64,000 nt of DNA from assembly GCF_009930815.1 (NCBI RefSeq), contig NZ_CP022222.1, forward strand, positions 3,266,501-3,330,500, in the 5' to 3' direction. This document shows positions 46,883 through 56,851 of this stretch, in pieces (within the stretch, counting starts at the first letter, position 1; the number at the start of each line of letters is the position of its first letter). The DNA comes from Bradyrhizobium sp. CCBAU 051011 (GTDB taxonomy: Bacteria > Pseudomonadota > Alphaproteobacteria > Rhizobiales > Xanthobacteraceae). Both the position numbers and the translations under genes were made by a program. Below the pieces are notes generated by a model. The model saw nothing but the letters and a program-made list of their open reading frames with translations. It made no database searches and had not been told where the DNA came from.

Positions 46883-49177
46883 ATGAATGTTGGCAGACAA
46901 GACCGGCTCCTGACGTCGCGATCGGCAAGTGAGATGGCGCAGCTTATCAACCAATATGATGAAGCGCGCACCGCTGTCACGATGGTCGGTAATCTCGTCA
47001 ACGAACCAGCGGAAGAAGGGCGTTCCGGACACGGCGTCCGCTCGCCGCTTGAAGGCAGGGTGGAGTTTTCCGACGTCACTTTCAAATATAAGGGCGCGGT
47101 CTCCCCAGCGCTGAACAACATCTCCTTCGAGGTGCCCAGGGGAACGACGCTTGGCGTGATGGGCAAGAGCGGCTCGGGCAAGACTACGATCACGCGACTA
47201 TTGCCCTGGCTGCATTCCGAATATGACGGATTAATCAAGATCGATGGTATCGATGTTCGCGAGTACGACATCGATCATCTCCGGCGCAACGTCGGTGTCG
47301 TGCTCCAGGAGAATTTCCTGTTCAGCGGCACGATCCGCGAGAACATCGCCGCGGCCAAGCCGGATGCGACGTTTGACGATACTGTAAGGTCCGCAAGACT
47401 GGCCGGTGCGGAAGAGTTCATTGACAAATTGCCGCGCGGCTACGAAACCTACGTTTACGAAGGTTCGCCGAACCTCTCGGGAGGCCAGCGGCAGCGGCTC
47501 GCGATAGCGCGCGCCCTGATTGTTGATCCGCCGATTCTGATTCTCGACGAGGCGACGAGCGCACTCGACGCCGACAGCGAGGCGATCGTGAACGCCAACA
47601 TCTCGCGGATTGCCCATGGCCGCACTCTGATCATCATCTCGCACCGGCTGTCGTCGCTAACGAGGGCGGGCGCCATTCTCGTACTCGATCGGGGCGCGGT
47701 CAACGACATCGGGCGGCACGAGGAGTTATTGGAGCGCAACGATATCTACAGTTCGCTGTGGTATCAACAGAACACGCATTTGGAGCCTGGGCGCGCAGCG
47801 AAAAGCCGAACCTCCGGAGTCCGACCCTTGTCTCCTAATCAAGCGCCGCTTGCGACCATTCGCCAATTCCAGTCCGAAACTGACGCTATCCGGGAGGAGG
47901 CCGAGCCTCTGATCGCGCGGGCCACACTGTTTGTACTTTCTGCGTTTCTGGTTGCGATCGTCGTCATCCTCTCCCGGACGCGGGTCGATCGCGTCATTAC
48001 CAGCGTGAGCGGCAAGATCGTGCCGGTCGGTCAGATCAGGGTTCTCCAGGCGCTGGATCCGTCGATCATCAACACGATCGATGTGCGCGAGGGCGAGCAG
48101 GTGCAGCCGGGCCAGCTGCTAGCTACCCTCGACGCCACCTTCGCATTGGCCGATCTGACGCAGGTGAATTGCAGATCGCAAGTCTCGAGATACAAGTGGC
48201 GCGGGGCGAAGCCGAACTTAATGGGCAGCTTCCCGTCTTTGCCAGCAAGTCGGATGCGGATTACCAGAAGTACGCTGCCCTGCAGAAGGCGCTCTACGAC
48301 CAACGGATGGCACAATATACTGCCCAGCTCAACAGTTTCGACTCCAAGAAGAAGCAGACGCGGGCGACGATCGAAAAGCTTCGAGGCGACGATGCCAGGT
48401 ATCGGCAGCGGGACGAGATTTTGCACAATGATCGAGACCATCCGCACGACGCTCGCCGAGCATGGCACGGGGTCTCAGCTCAACATGTTTATCTCACAAG
48501 ACGCACGGCTAGAATTGCTGCGAACACTCGAGAACACGCATAACAGCCTGATCGAAGCGCAAAATACGTTGGGAGCGCTGATCGCCGATCCGGACGCTTT
48601 TAAGCAACAATGGTTTGCCGCTCTGAGCCAGGATCTGGTTGCAACGCGGAACAAGCTCGACGACGCGCGATCCGCCTACGAGAGGGCGCTCAAGCACCAG
48701 GATCTCATCCGCCTGACGGCGGCTGAATCCGCGGTCGTGTTGAGCATGGCAAAGCTTTCGGTCGGTTCGGTCCTCAAGCCGAGCGATCCCTTCATCACGC
48801 TGATGCCGGTCGACACCAAACTGGAGGCGGAGATCAAGATCGTTTCGCGCGATATCGGTTTCATCCGGCCCGGAGACCTCTGCACGATGAAGATAGAGGC
48901 CTTCAATGCCGCGGAGCACGGCACGGCTGAGGGCAAAGTTCGCTGGATCAGCGAGGGCGCGTTCACGACTGACGAAGATGGAAAGCCCCTCGACTACGCT
49001 TACTATAAGGCGCGTTGCTCAGTGGACTCGACCAATTTCAAGGATGTGCCGAACATTTTTCGCCTGATTCCCGGCATGACACTTGCCGGAGACGTCAACG
49101 TCGGCAGCCGATCGGTCGGAATGTTTCTGCTTGGCGGGATGTTCAAAGGTATTCGGGAGGCCATGCGTGAGCCATGA
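46883..49177 (+). pseudogene. ABC exporter ATPase domain fused in frame to HlyD (locus B)
   Basis: One 764-codon frame. Residues about 17-300 are the exporter ATPase domain (Walker A GKSGSGKTT, LSGGQRQR, ILILDEATSALD), nearly identical to locus A, but the C39-like and membrane domains are deleted. After WYQQNTHLEPG the frame runs on, without a stop, into the HlyD part (PLATIRQFQSETDAIREEAE). In locus A the two genes are in different frames. A conserved TTG at about 47828 could still start HlyD alone. Between about 48164 and 48430 the reading is scrambled (TQVNCRSQ). The true sequence IASLEIQVARGEAEL lies one frame over, because a one-base loss and a one-base gain compensate. The coiled hairpin is therefore mis-coded and function is doubtful. 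Confidence 0.82.
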
Positions 49178-51216
49178 GGCTGTCCGCCCGATCGCTCTTG
49201 CAGCGGCTTCGATCTGCTTTTGCGTCCACCCGCGCAAGCCCGCTTGAGCGTGGGATGGCTGCATACGAGCGCGGTCGGTATCTTGAGGCGCTCAAGCTCT
49301 GCAAGGTGGCATCGCAGGCCGGCGACCCCGAAGCCAGCTTTCAGATCGGGATGCTTTATGCAAAGGGCCAAGGGGTTGCCGGAAGTATTCCTGACGCCGT
49401 GGTGTGGTACGAACATGCGGCGCAGCTCGGGCACACCGAGGCGCAATTTCAAGTCGGGCTGATCTTTCTGTACGGAGCCAACGCCATGCCCGGTCCGAAC
49501 AGGCCGGAGACGTGGCGTCAGTCGTCGACCGTTCGGCTGGGCGACAAGGCATCGAACGTTCACGACCTGGTGTTCCCACATGGGACGAGCGTCGCGAGGG
49601 ATGTCGATGCAGCTTTTCGCTGGATCTCGGCTGCGGCAGAAGCCGGTAAGGCCGAGGCGCAGACCATCCTTGGCAATATGTACAGCGAAGGGCAGGGCTG
49701 CGCTAGGGACTACGCTGCAGCGCTCAGGTGGTACCAAGCCGCGGCCGACCAGAAGTTTGCTCCGGGCGAGTTCGCACTCGGCGATGTCTATTACCAAGGG
49801 CGTGGCGCGCCCGTCGATTTCGATCGGGCCGCTGTCTGGTATCGCAAGGCCGCCGATCAGGAACACTTGAGGGCGAAGGTCGCGCTCGCGTTTATGAAGC
49901 TGAAGGGCACCAGCACGGGCGAGGATCATGCCGAAGCTGCACGGCTCTTCCAAAGCGCTGCGGCGCACGACGATCCGATCGCGCTTTACAATATCGGTCT
50001 GTTGCGCTGGAACGGCGACGGCATCGCCAAAGATCTCGATCGGGCCGAGACTGCGCTGCGCAAGGCGGCGCGCAAGGACTACCTGCCGGCGATCCAGGCG
50101 CTGGCGGAGTTTTACTCCCACGGTGCAGGTGCCGAGCCCGATCTGCGGGAAGCGGCCATTTGGTACGAGAAGGCGGCCGAGTGCGGCGACGTGCAGGCGC
50201 AGTTCTTCACCGGCCGTTTCTACGCCACGGGCACAGGGGTTGCGCCCAACATCCGCCACGCCGCAAAATGGTTCCAGCGTGCGGCCGAAAAAGGCCATGC
50301 CACGGCCGCATTCAATATTGCCATCTTCTATCTCAACGGCTCGGGGGTCGAGCGCAATGTGCAGGCGGCGATCAAATGGTTTGAGCGTGCGTCCGAAGGC
50401 GGCATCAGCGCCGCGCAGGTGCAACTCGGCCGGCTCTATTCCGTGGGGAACGGCGTGCAGCGCGATCAGAAGCTCGCAGCAGAATGGTTGAGCAAGGCCG
50501 CCATCAGCGGCGATCCTGACGCCAAGACCGCCTATGCTCTTTTCTTGCTTAACCAGGATAGTTCTGTGGAGCGCCTCGCAAGCGTGGGCTCCCTGTTAAC
50601 AGAAGCGGCCGAAGGTGGCCATGCACCGGCCGCGTTTCACCTCGGTGCACTGCAAATGGGTAAGTTCGGCGGGATTGCCGATGTTCGAAGCGCTATCCCA
50701 TGGTTCACGCGCGCGGCCAACGCCGGCCATGTCGAAGCCCAGTACACGCTAGCGCTTCTCTATTCCGATCCGAAACACGCCGTGAGAGATGCGAAGACCT
50801 CGGCGTCCTGGATGGCAAAAGCGGCGCGCGCGGGCAATCCGGCCGCGCAGTTTCAGCTTGCCGTGATGTACTGCACCGGCACGGGAGTCCCTCAAGATCT
50901 GGCCAAGGGCGTAAGCTGGTACGAGGCCGCGGCGGAGCAGGGACACAGCGTCGCACAGTACAACCTGGCCGTGATGCTCGGGAAAGGGCAGGCTTGTGAA
51001 GCCGATTCGAAGAAGGCGCTGGAATGGCTACAAAGAGCGGCCGGGCAAGGGATGCCGGAAGCACAGGTCGCACTGGGCGACGCGCTTATATCCGGCAACG
51101 GCATCGCGCAAGACAGAGACGGTGCCGTGCAATGGTATCAGCAAGCAGCGCGGCAAAGCAATGAGACTGCGGCTCGGCGTTTGCAATCGATCGGTGCGAC
51201 ACCTATCGACACCTGA
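49174..51216 (+). CDS. Sel1-repeat (TPR-like) protein, intact (locus B)
   Basis: 680 residues, made almost entirely of about 16-17 Sel1 repeats of roughly 36 residues (AEASFQIGMLYAKGQGVAGS, AEAQTILGNMYSEGQGCARD, VEAQYTLALLYSDPKHAVRD, and so on). No signal peptide or membrane segment, so it is cytoplasmic or an exported scaffold. It begins ATGA overlapping the HlyD stop, exactly as its truncated paralogue in locus A does. Sel1 repeats are solenoids that bind partner proteins. The constant position as fourth gene suggests an accessory of this RTX secretion system. It is the only undamaged gene of locus B and could serve locus A, whose own copy is truncated. Confidence 0.88.
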   Translation: MRLSARSLLQRLRSAFASTRASPLERGMAAYERGRYLEALKLCKVASQAGDPEASFQIGMLYAKGQGVAGSIPDAVVWYEHAAQLGHTEAQFQVGLIFLYGANAMPGPNRPETWRQSSTVRLGDKASNVHDLVFPHGTSVARDVDAAFRWISAAAEAGKAEAQTILGNMYSEGQGCARDYAAALRWYQAAADQKFAPGEFALGDVYYQGRGAPVDFDRAAVWYRKAADQEHLRAKVALAFMKLKGTSTGEDHAEAARLFQSAAAHDDPIALYNIGLLRWNGDGIAKDLDRAETALRKAARKDYLPAIQALAEFYSHGAGAEPDLREAAIWYEKAAECGDVQAQFFTGRFYATGTGVAPNIRHAAKWFQRAAEKGHATAAFNIAIFYLNGSGVERNVQAAIKWFERASEGGISAAQVQLGRLYSVGNGVQRDQKLAAEWLSKAAISGDPDAKTAYALFLLNQDSSVERLASVGSLLTEAAEGGHAPAAFHLGALQMGKFGGIADVRSAIPWFTRAANAGHVEAQYTLALLYSDPKHAVRDAKTSASWMAKAARAGNPAAQFQLAVMYCTGTGVPQDLAKGVSWYEAAAEQGHSVAQYNLAVMLGKGQACEADSKKALEWLQRAAGQGMPEAQVALGDALISGNGIAQDRDGAVQWYQQAARQSNETAARRLQSIGATPIDT

Positions 51217-51463
51217 TAGTTGTCTTGCGAGCATCTGGATGCGGAGAACCGCGATGCGCTTTTTGGAGCAGAAAGATGCAAAAAAAGCAAGCAACACCTA
51301 TAGTTCGCACAAACGACGTCGGCCTTTATATTGAAGACAGCAGATTGCACTACCTTAGAGTTGCGAAACAAAGCAAACAATGCGCGAATGACTGTGTGAA
51401 CATGGCAGATTTTCTTCGAAGCTCGCGCGCGATGCCGGCCAAAAACAGCCTCGCCGAGGCGCC
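51217..51463. other. Intergenic, probable promoter of the tri-modular gene
   Basis: The 247 bases are AT-richer than the flanks (GCAAAAAAAGCAAGCAACAC near 51277). No gene or defined operator is recognised. Confidence 0.4.
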
Positions 51464-54400
51464 ATGGCAAAATTTCAACTTAGCGGACATTCGAGCGTCA
51501 CGAAGATGAATGGCTTAGGCGGCAAAGAACCTGCGGCCGAGCAGCTAAACGCTGCGCCTGAGCAAGAAGCGGCCAAGTCGGCTATCGACGTTGCGGTTGC
51601 CGCGCGTAGGCTCAAGCGGCTTGGGCTATTTGACGAAGTTTTCTATGCCAGGAGCTACCCGGACATAGTCGCCGTCGGCGTCGATCCGTTCGAGCATTTT
51701 TTCCATTACGGCTACAAAGAAGGTCGCAAGCCCAATCCCGTCTTCGACCCGATTTGGTATCTCACGACCTATCCAGATGTACAGGAGGCGGACGTGCATC
51801 CGCTCTTGCATTATGCCTCGGCCGGCGAGCCCGAGGGGCGAAGGCCGAGCCCCTACTTTCAGCCGACCTGGTACAGAGAGAAGTACAGCATTCCGGAAAG
51901 CGAGAGCCCGCTCGCCCATTATTTGAAGAACCGTATGGGTTCGTTCAGCCCGATCCCGGAATTCGATGCACAATATTACCTGCAGACCTACCAGGACGTT
52001 GCGGCCGCCGGCGTCGATCCGTTCGAGCACTTCATCTTCCACGGCTACAAGGAAGGCCGCAACCCGTCGGCCGAGTTCGACACCAAGTTCTACATCCAGC
52101 GCTACTTCAAGGGTAAGGCCGACCAGAACCCGCTTCTGCACTATCTGGAGCATCGGCACGACGACGGCATCTATCCGTCACCGCCCGAGAACGAAGCCAC
52201 CATTCCGGCCGAGATCAAGCGCTTCACCAAACCGAGTCCGCTGTTCGAGGAACTGAGGCCGCTGCCGGCGAGCGCCAAGCCGCGCGCAAAAGTACTGGCC
52301 TATCACCTGACCCAGTTTCACGCCTTCCCCGAAAACGACAAATGGTGGGGTACGGGCTTCACCGAATGGACCAACATCGCCCGCGGCGTGCCGCGCTTCA
52401 GGGATCACTATCAGCCGCGGATTCCGCGCGACCTCGGCTTCTATTCGCTCGCCGACGTCGAGACCATGCGCAAGCAGGTCCGGCTGGCGCAGGCGACCGG
52501 CATCTACGGCTTCGTCTATTACTACTACTGGTTCAACGGCAAGCGGCTGATGGAAAAGCCGATCGAGCACTTCCTGAAAGCGCGCGACATCAACATGCCG
52601 TTCTGCCTGATGTGGGCAAACGAGAACTGGACGCGGCGCTGGGACGGCATGGAAGGCGAGGTGTTGATCTCGCAAGACTATCTCTCAGACGATGACGAGC
52701 GGCTGTTGTCGGACTTCAACCGGCACTTCAAGGACAAGCGCTACGTCCGCATTCAGGGCCGGCCGCTCCTGATGATCTACCGGCCGCGGCTGATTCCGGA
52801 CACAGCCAACGTGATCGCGCGCTGGCGTTCGATCTTTGCGAAAAAGTTCGACGAGGATCCGATCATCATCATGAGCCAGAGCTTTGATGATTACGATCCG
52901 ATCCCGAACGGTATGGACGGTGCGATCGAGTTTCCGCCGCACAAGCTCACCAAGTATGTGCCGCTGGTCAATGCCGAGCACAAGGTGCTGGACGACACCT
53001 ATGCGGGCCAGATCTACAGCTATGACGACGTCGCCAAATACTCGATTGAGGAGCCGCGCCCCAATTTCCCACTGATCAAGACCGTGGTGCCGAGCTGGGA
53101 CAATGACGCGCGCCGGCAGGGTTCGGGCCTGGTCATCCAGGGATCGACGCCACAGAAATATGAGGCGTGGCTGGCGACGCTGGTCGGGCAGGCGCAGAAG
53201 CACACGTTCTTCGGCGAGCCGTTCGTCTGCGTCAACGCCTGGAATGAATGGTGCGAGGGCGCCTATCTTGAACCTGACCTGCATTTCGGCTCGGCCTACC
53301 TAAACGCCACCGCGCGCGCGGCGACCGGCCTGACGCGCGATTTATCGCTGCCGAAGATCCTGCTGGTCGGCCATGATGCGTTCCCGAGCGGCGCGCAGCA
53401 TCTGTTGCTCAACATCGGCCGGACGCTGCGCAGTGCCTTCAACATCGAGGTCGAGTATCTCTTGCTCGAGGGCGGCGCGATGGAGGCCGAATATGCGGCC
53501 GTGGCCCCACTCACATTGCTGAAGCGGATGTCCGAACTCCCGGCCGCTTTGCGACACTTGCGGGAGAAGGGATTTGCGGCCGCGATCGCCAATAGTACGG
53601 CGAGCGGGCGCGCGACCAAATTCCTGGCCGAGATGGGTTTCCGCACCATCTCGCTGGTGCACGAGTTGCCGCGGATCTTGCGCGAAAAGCAGCTGGAGGA
53701 TATCGCACGGATGGCGATCGGTAGTGCCGATCACGTCGTTTTCGCTTCCGATTTCGTCCGCGATCGCCTGGTGGAGGCGCTCGATCTCAATGCCGATGAC
53801 GGGCGTTTCCTGATCCGCGCGCAGGGCAGCTACAAGCAGATCGAGCCTGCGCCGACGGAGGCTGCGCTGATCCGCAAGGAATTCGGCATTGCCCCCATTG
53901 AGAAGATGGTGCTCGGCGTCGGCTATGCCGATCTGCGCAAGGGGTTCGACCTGTTCCTGCAGGTCTGGAATCTGGGTCGGCAGCGCTATCCGAACGTCCA
54001 TTTCTGTTGGGCCGGCGGCATCGATCCGAACCTGCAGGAATGGCTGGGGCTCGAAATCAAGCGAGCTGAAGCCACCGGGCGTTTCCATCTCGCCGGCTTC
54101 CGCTCCGACATGCAGGCGCTCTATTCGGCTTCCGACGTCTATGCCCTGACCTCGCGCGAGGATCCGTTCCCGACGGTGGCGCTGGAGGCGCTCAGCGTCG
54201 GCGTGCCCGTGGTGGCTTTCCAGGACTCCGGCGGCATTCCCGGCTTCCTCCTGAAGGAGAATGTCGGCCGCGTGGTGCCCTATTGCGACGTGCCGGCTAT
54301 GGCGCAGGCGGTCGAGAATTTTCTGCGCTGGGCGCCGTCGGAAGCCGAGCGCGCGCGCATGACCGAGATCATCCAGACCAATTTCTCGTTCCCGGACTAT

Positions 54401-55345
54401 GTCCGCGATCTGCTGCGACTTGCCGTTCCCGCTCTGCCGACCATCTCGGTCGTGGTTCCCAACTACAATTACGCGCACTGCCTCGCCGAACGGCTTTACA
54501 CCATCTTCGACCAGAACCATCCGGTCGAGGAGGTCATCGTGCTCGACGACTGCTCCTGGGACGACAGCATCGCCGTCATCATGAAACTCGCCGACGAGCG
54601 CCAGCGCGATCTCACGCTCGTCATCAACGAGCAGAATTCCGGCTCGGTGTTCGCGCAATGGGCCAAGGCCGCGGAGATGGCGACGGGCGAGTTCCTCTGG
54701 ATCGCCGAGGCCGACGATCTTTCCGAACCCACTTTCCTGTCGAGCCTGCTCGCGCTGATGAGGGGCGATCCCGATATCGCGTTCGGCTTCACGGATTCGA
54801 GATCGATCGACGCCGATGGTTCCCATCTCTATGCGAGCTACAAGCCCTACTACGCAACGATCGAGCCCGGCGCACTGTCACGCACCGAGGTGTTCGACGG
54901 CCGCGATTTCGTGACCCGGTATCTCGGCGTCAAGAACACCATTTTGAACGTCAGCTCGGTGTTGTGGCGGCGTGAAGCGCTGTTGCATGCGCTCGAAGCC
55001 TGCCGCGACGATTTGGGCGAGCTACGCATGGCCGGCGACTGGCGCATTTACCTCGAGGCACTGGCCGCGCCCGGCGCCAGGATTGCCTACGTCGCCGATC
55101 CCCTCAACGTGCACCGCCGCCACGCCGCGAGCGTCACGCATTCGCTGAAGGCAAAGAAGCATCTCGAAGAGATCGACAGCATGCACCGCGTCGCCCGCGA
55201 GAGGTTCGGCCTGTCCAAGCGCGAGACCGCCTCGCAGGCCGCCTATCTCGAGGAAGTAACGGCGCAACTCCTGGGGACAGCCGCGGAAGCCGAAAAGCCG
55301 AAGCGGCCAGCAAAAGCCACGCCGCGCGCGACCGCCAAGGCGTGA
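51464..55345 (+). CDS. Tri-modular GH99-like / GT4 / GT2 glycan enzyme
   Basis: 1293 residues. Residues 50-235 hold four repeats of the form FDxxFYxxxYPDV...DPFEHFxxxGYKEGRxPNP. Residues about 270-625 are a WbsX/GH99-like domain (VLAYHLTQFHAFPENDKWWG, CLMWANENWTRRWDGMEGE, CVNAWNEWCEGAYLEPD). Residues 628-980 are GT4 (GVGYADLRKGFDLFLQVW and the E-x7-E block REDPFPTVALEAL). Residues 990-1250 are GT2 (ISVVVPNYNYAHCLAERLYT, LWIAEADDLSEPTFL with DxD). The C-terminal tail is Lys/Ala-rich. WbsX-type modules occur in O-antigen clusters. The fusion suggests one enzyme making two linkages on the same surface polymer. The start could also be ATG 51506. Intact. Confidence 0.87.
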   Translation: MAKFQLSGHSSVTKMNGLGGKEPAAEQLNAAPEQEAAKSAIDVAVAARRLKRLGLFDEVFYARSYPDIVAVGVDPFEHFFHYGYKEGRKPNPVFDPIWYLTTYPDVQEADVHPLLHYASAGEPEGRRPSPYFQPTWYREKYSIPESESPLAHYLKNRMGSFSPIPEFDAQYYLQTYQDVAAAGVDPFEHFIFHGYKEGRNPSAEFDTKFYIQRYFKGKADQNPLLHYLEHRHDDGIYPSPPENEATIPAEIKRFTKPSPLFEELRPLPASAKPRAKVLAYHLTQFHAFPENDKWWGTGFTEWTNIARGVPRFRDHYQPRIPRDLGFYSLADVETMRKQVRLAQATGIYGFVYYYYWFNGKRLMEKPIEHFLKARDINMPFCLMWANENWTRRWDGMEGEVLISQDYLSDDDERLLSDFNRHFKDKRYVRIQGRPLLMIYRPRLIPDTANVIARWRSIFAKKFDEDPIIIMSQSFDDYDPIPNGMDGAIEFPPHKLTKYVPLVNAEHKVLDDTYAGQIYSYDDVAKYSIEEPRPNFPLIKTVVPSWDNDARRQGSGLVIQGSTPQKYEAWLATLVGQAQKHTFFGEPFVCVNAWNEWCEGAYLEPDLHFGSAYLNATARAATGLTRDLSLPKILLVGHDAFPSGAQHLLLNIGRTLRSAFNIEVEYLLLEGGAMEAEYAAVAPLTLLKRMSELPAALRHLREKGFAAAIANSTASGRATKFLAEMGFRTISLVHELPRILREKQLEDIARMAIGSADHVVFASDFVRDRLVEALDLNADDGRFLIRAQGSYKQIEPAPTEAALIRKEFGIAPIEKMVLGVGYADLRKGFDLFLQVWNLGRQRYPNVHFCWAGGIDPNLQEWLGLEIKRAEATGRFHLAGFRSDMQALYSASDVYALTSREDPFPTVALEALSVGVPVVAFQDSGGIPGFLLKENVGRVVPYCDVPAMAQAVENFLRWAPSEAERARMTEIIQTNFSFPDYVRDLLRLAVPALPTISVVVPNYNYAHCLAERLYTIFDQNHPVEEVIVLDDCSWDDSIAVIMKLADERQRDLTLVINEQNSGSVFAQWAKAAEMATGEFLWIAEADDLSEPTFLSSLLALMRGDPDIAFGFTDSRSIDADGSHLYASYKPYYATIEPGALSRTEVFDGRDFVTRYLGVKNTILNVSSVLWRREALLHALEACRDDLGELRMAGDWRIYLEALAAPGARIAYVADPLNVHRRHAASVTHSLKAKKHLEEIDSMHRVARERFGLSKRETASQAAYLEEVTAQLLGTAAEAEKPKRPAKATPRATAKA

Positions 55346-55383
55346 TGGCGGGACTGTAACTGGAAGAATGTTGGGGTGAGTTG

Positions 55384-55814
55384 ATGTACGTTCCGCCTTA
55401 CGAGTCTTTGCTGCGCGCATTGAACGCAGACAAGTCGAGCGTTGAAAGGAGTGGCAAAGTCACTATTCCGACTCGGCTCTTGCAGCTCGTGCTTCAGATA
55501 GCTGTTGCAAATAGTGACTTTGACGACGATGCTTACCTACGCACCAATTTAGACGTAAAGGGAGCCGTGGATCGTGGCGAACTGAGACCGGCCATTTGCA
55601 CTATATTGGATTTGGGTATTTTGAAGGGCGAAGAGGAGGGAACCTTTGATACGGATTGGTATTTGGAGGCCAACCTGGCGTGGCCCAGGCGGTCCTCAAA
55701 GGGTTGACTCGCTCTGCCGAAGACCATTTCTATGTCGGCGGTGGCGGCGAAGGGAGAAGTCCAAATGCTGCCGAGAAATACAGCGCAGATGAATGGAAGC
55801 GCGTACTAAAGTAG
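55384..55814 (+). pseudogene. Small repeat protein related to the tri-modular enzyme N-terminus, frameshifted
   Basis: About 143 codons if repaired. DDDAYLRTNLDVKGAVDRGE and GTFDTDWYLEAN are followed, one frame over, by PGVAQAVLKGLTRSAEDHFY and then a GEGRSPN-like end. This is the same Y-L-x2-N-P-D-V...H-Y/F-x3-G...EGR pattern as the N-terminal repeats of the neighbour at 51464. A one-base lesion near 55675 ends the first frame at 55707. The repaired frame stops at 55812-55814. The domain may bind glycan or lipid carrier; function unknown. Confidence 0.65.
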
Positions 55815-55936
55815 CGGCCCAGCGGGGCCGACACGCGATTTCGAGACCTGACAATTTGTGGGAGGGAAGCTGTGCATGAGGATCTAGTTCGCTTCTTGAC
55901 TAGGCGGTCCGACCTCTTACCAGTTCGAGGGGCGAT

Positions 55937-56797
55937 ATGAAGGACACGCTTGCGCTTGTCGCGATAATGAAGAACGAGGGCACGTACCTTCTTGAGTGGA
56001 TTGCGCACTATCGACTCATCGGGGTGCGAAATATCATAATATATGACAATGACACCGCCGATCCCGGGCGAGAAATGCTGGAGAAGCTTGCGGCTTCCGG
56101 TCTGATAACGCTCCATAAATGGACTGTTGAGGTCGGTATATCGCCACAACTATCCGCCTACGCCGACGCTCTGTTGCGCTATCGCGACGCTTTCGAATTC
56201 TTGGCGTTTTTCGACGCCGACGAATTCCTAGTTCAGAAGACTTCAACGTCAATCACACGGTGGTTACCGACCCTTCCAGCTGATGTCGGAGCAATTGCTA
56301 TCAATCAGCGAGTATTCGGCTCGTCCGGTCACAGGAAGAGGGGGGCTGGCCTCGTTGTAGCGCGTTTTCAGTTGGCTGCTGAACCGGACTACGATGAGAA
56401 CCGTTGGGTCAAGTCAATCTATCGTAGTTCCTCGGTTGAGGTGATCGGCGACTGCCACCGAGGGAAACTCAAATCTGGGAAATACATTTTGCCCAATCGC
56501 CAAGTTGCGTTTAGCGATGACAACGCAACTGGAAAAGCCGAGCAAATCGATTACTCGCTTTTTCAGCTAAATCACTACATTATCAAATCCGAGGAAGAAT
56601 TTCTGATCAAACGCCAGCGTGGAGGTGGAATGGGGCACACGCAGGCGGCTCGATTGAAGCGTTACGAGGATTTGAACTTCTTTCGAGGAAGGGACATGAA
56701 GATCAACGCCTCGCGCGACGATCAGCTGGGGAAGTCCGTCGCGGAAATTCAAGCAGAAATCGGGTACCTAGAGCAAGCGATCTCGGCTGTGGTCTAG
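55937..56797 (+). CDS. Glycosyltransferase, GT92/Glyco_tranf_2_4 type
   Basis: 286 residues. LVAIMKNEGTYLLEWIAHYR, then IGVRNIIIYDNDTADPGREM is the classic start of this family. FEFLAFFDADEFLVQK holds the metal-binding DxD. QLNHYIIKSEEEFLIKRQRG is the C-terminal conserved region. No membrane segment. It starts at ATG 55937, behind GAGGGGCG. Likely adds one sugar to the surface glycan. Intact and co-directional with the next gene. Confidence 0.87.
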   Translation: MKDTLALVAIMKNEGTYLLEWIAHYRLIGVRNIIIYDNDTADPGREMLEKLAASGLITLHKWTVEVGISPQLSAYADALLRYRDAFEFLAFFDADEFLVQKTSTSITRWLPTLPADVGAIAINQRVFGSSGHRKRGAGLVVARFQLAAEPDYDENRWVKSIYRSSSVEVIGDCHRGKLKSGKYILPNRQVAFSDDNATGKAEQIDYSLFQLNHYIIKSEEEFLIKRQRGGGMGHTQAARLKRYEDLNFFRGRDMKINASRDDQLGKSVAEIQAEIGYLEQAISAVV

Positions 56798-56851
56798 GAA
56801 ATCAGATCTCAGGCATTCGAGCGGCCGACTTGGCGGTCAGGAGTGCAGGTG

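Noticed and set aside
53342..54826. 494-codon minus-strand frame
   Set aside because: Antisense shadow of the GC-rich tri-modular gene; no protein-like motifs.
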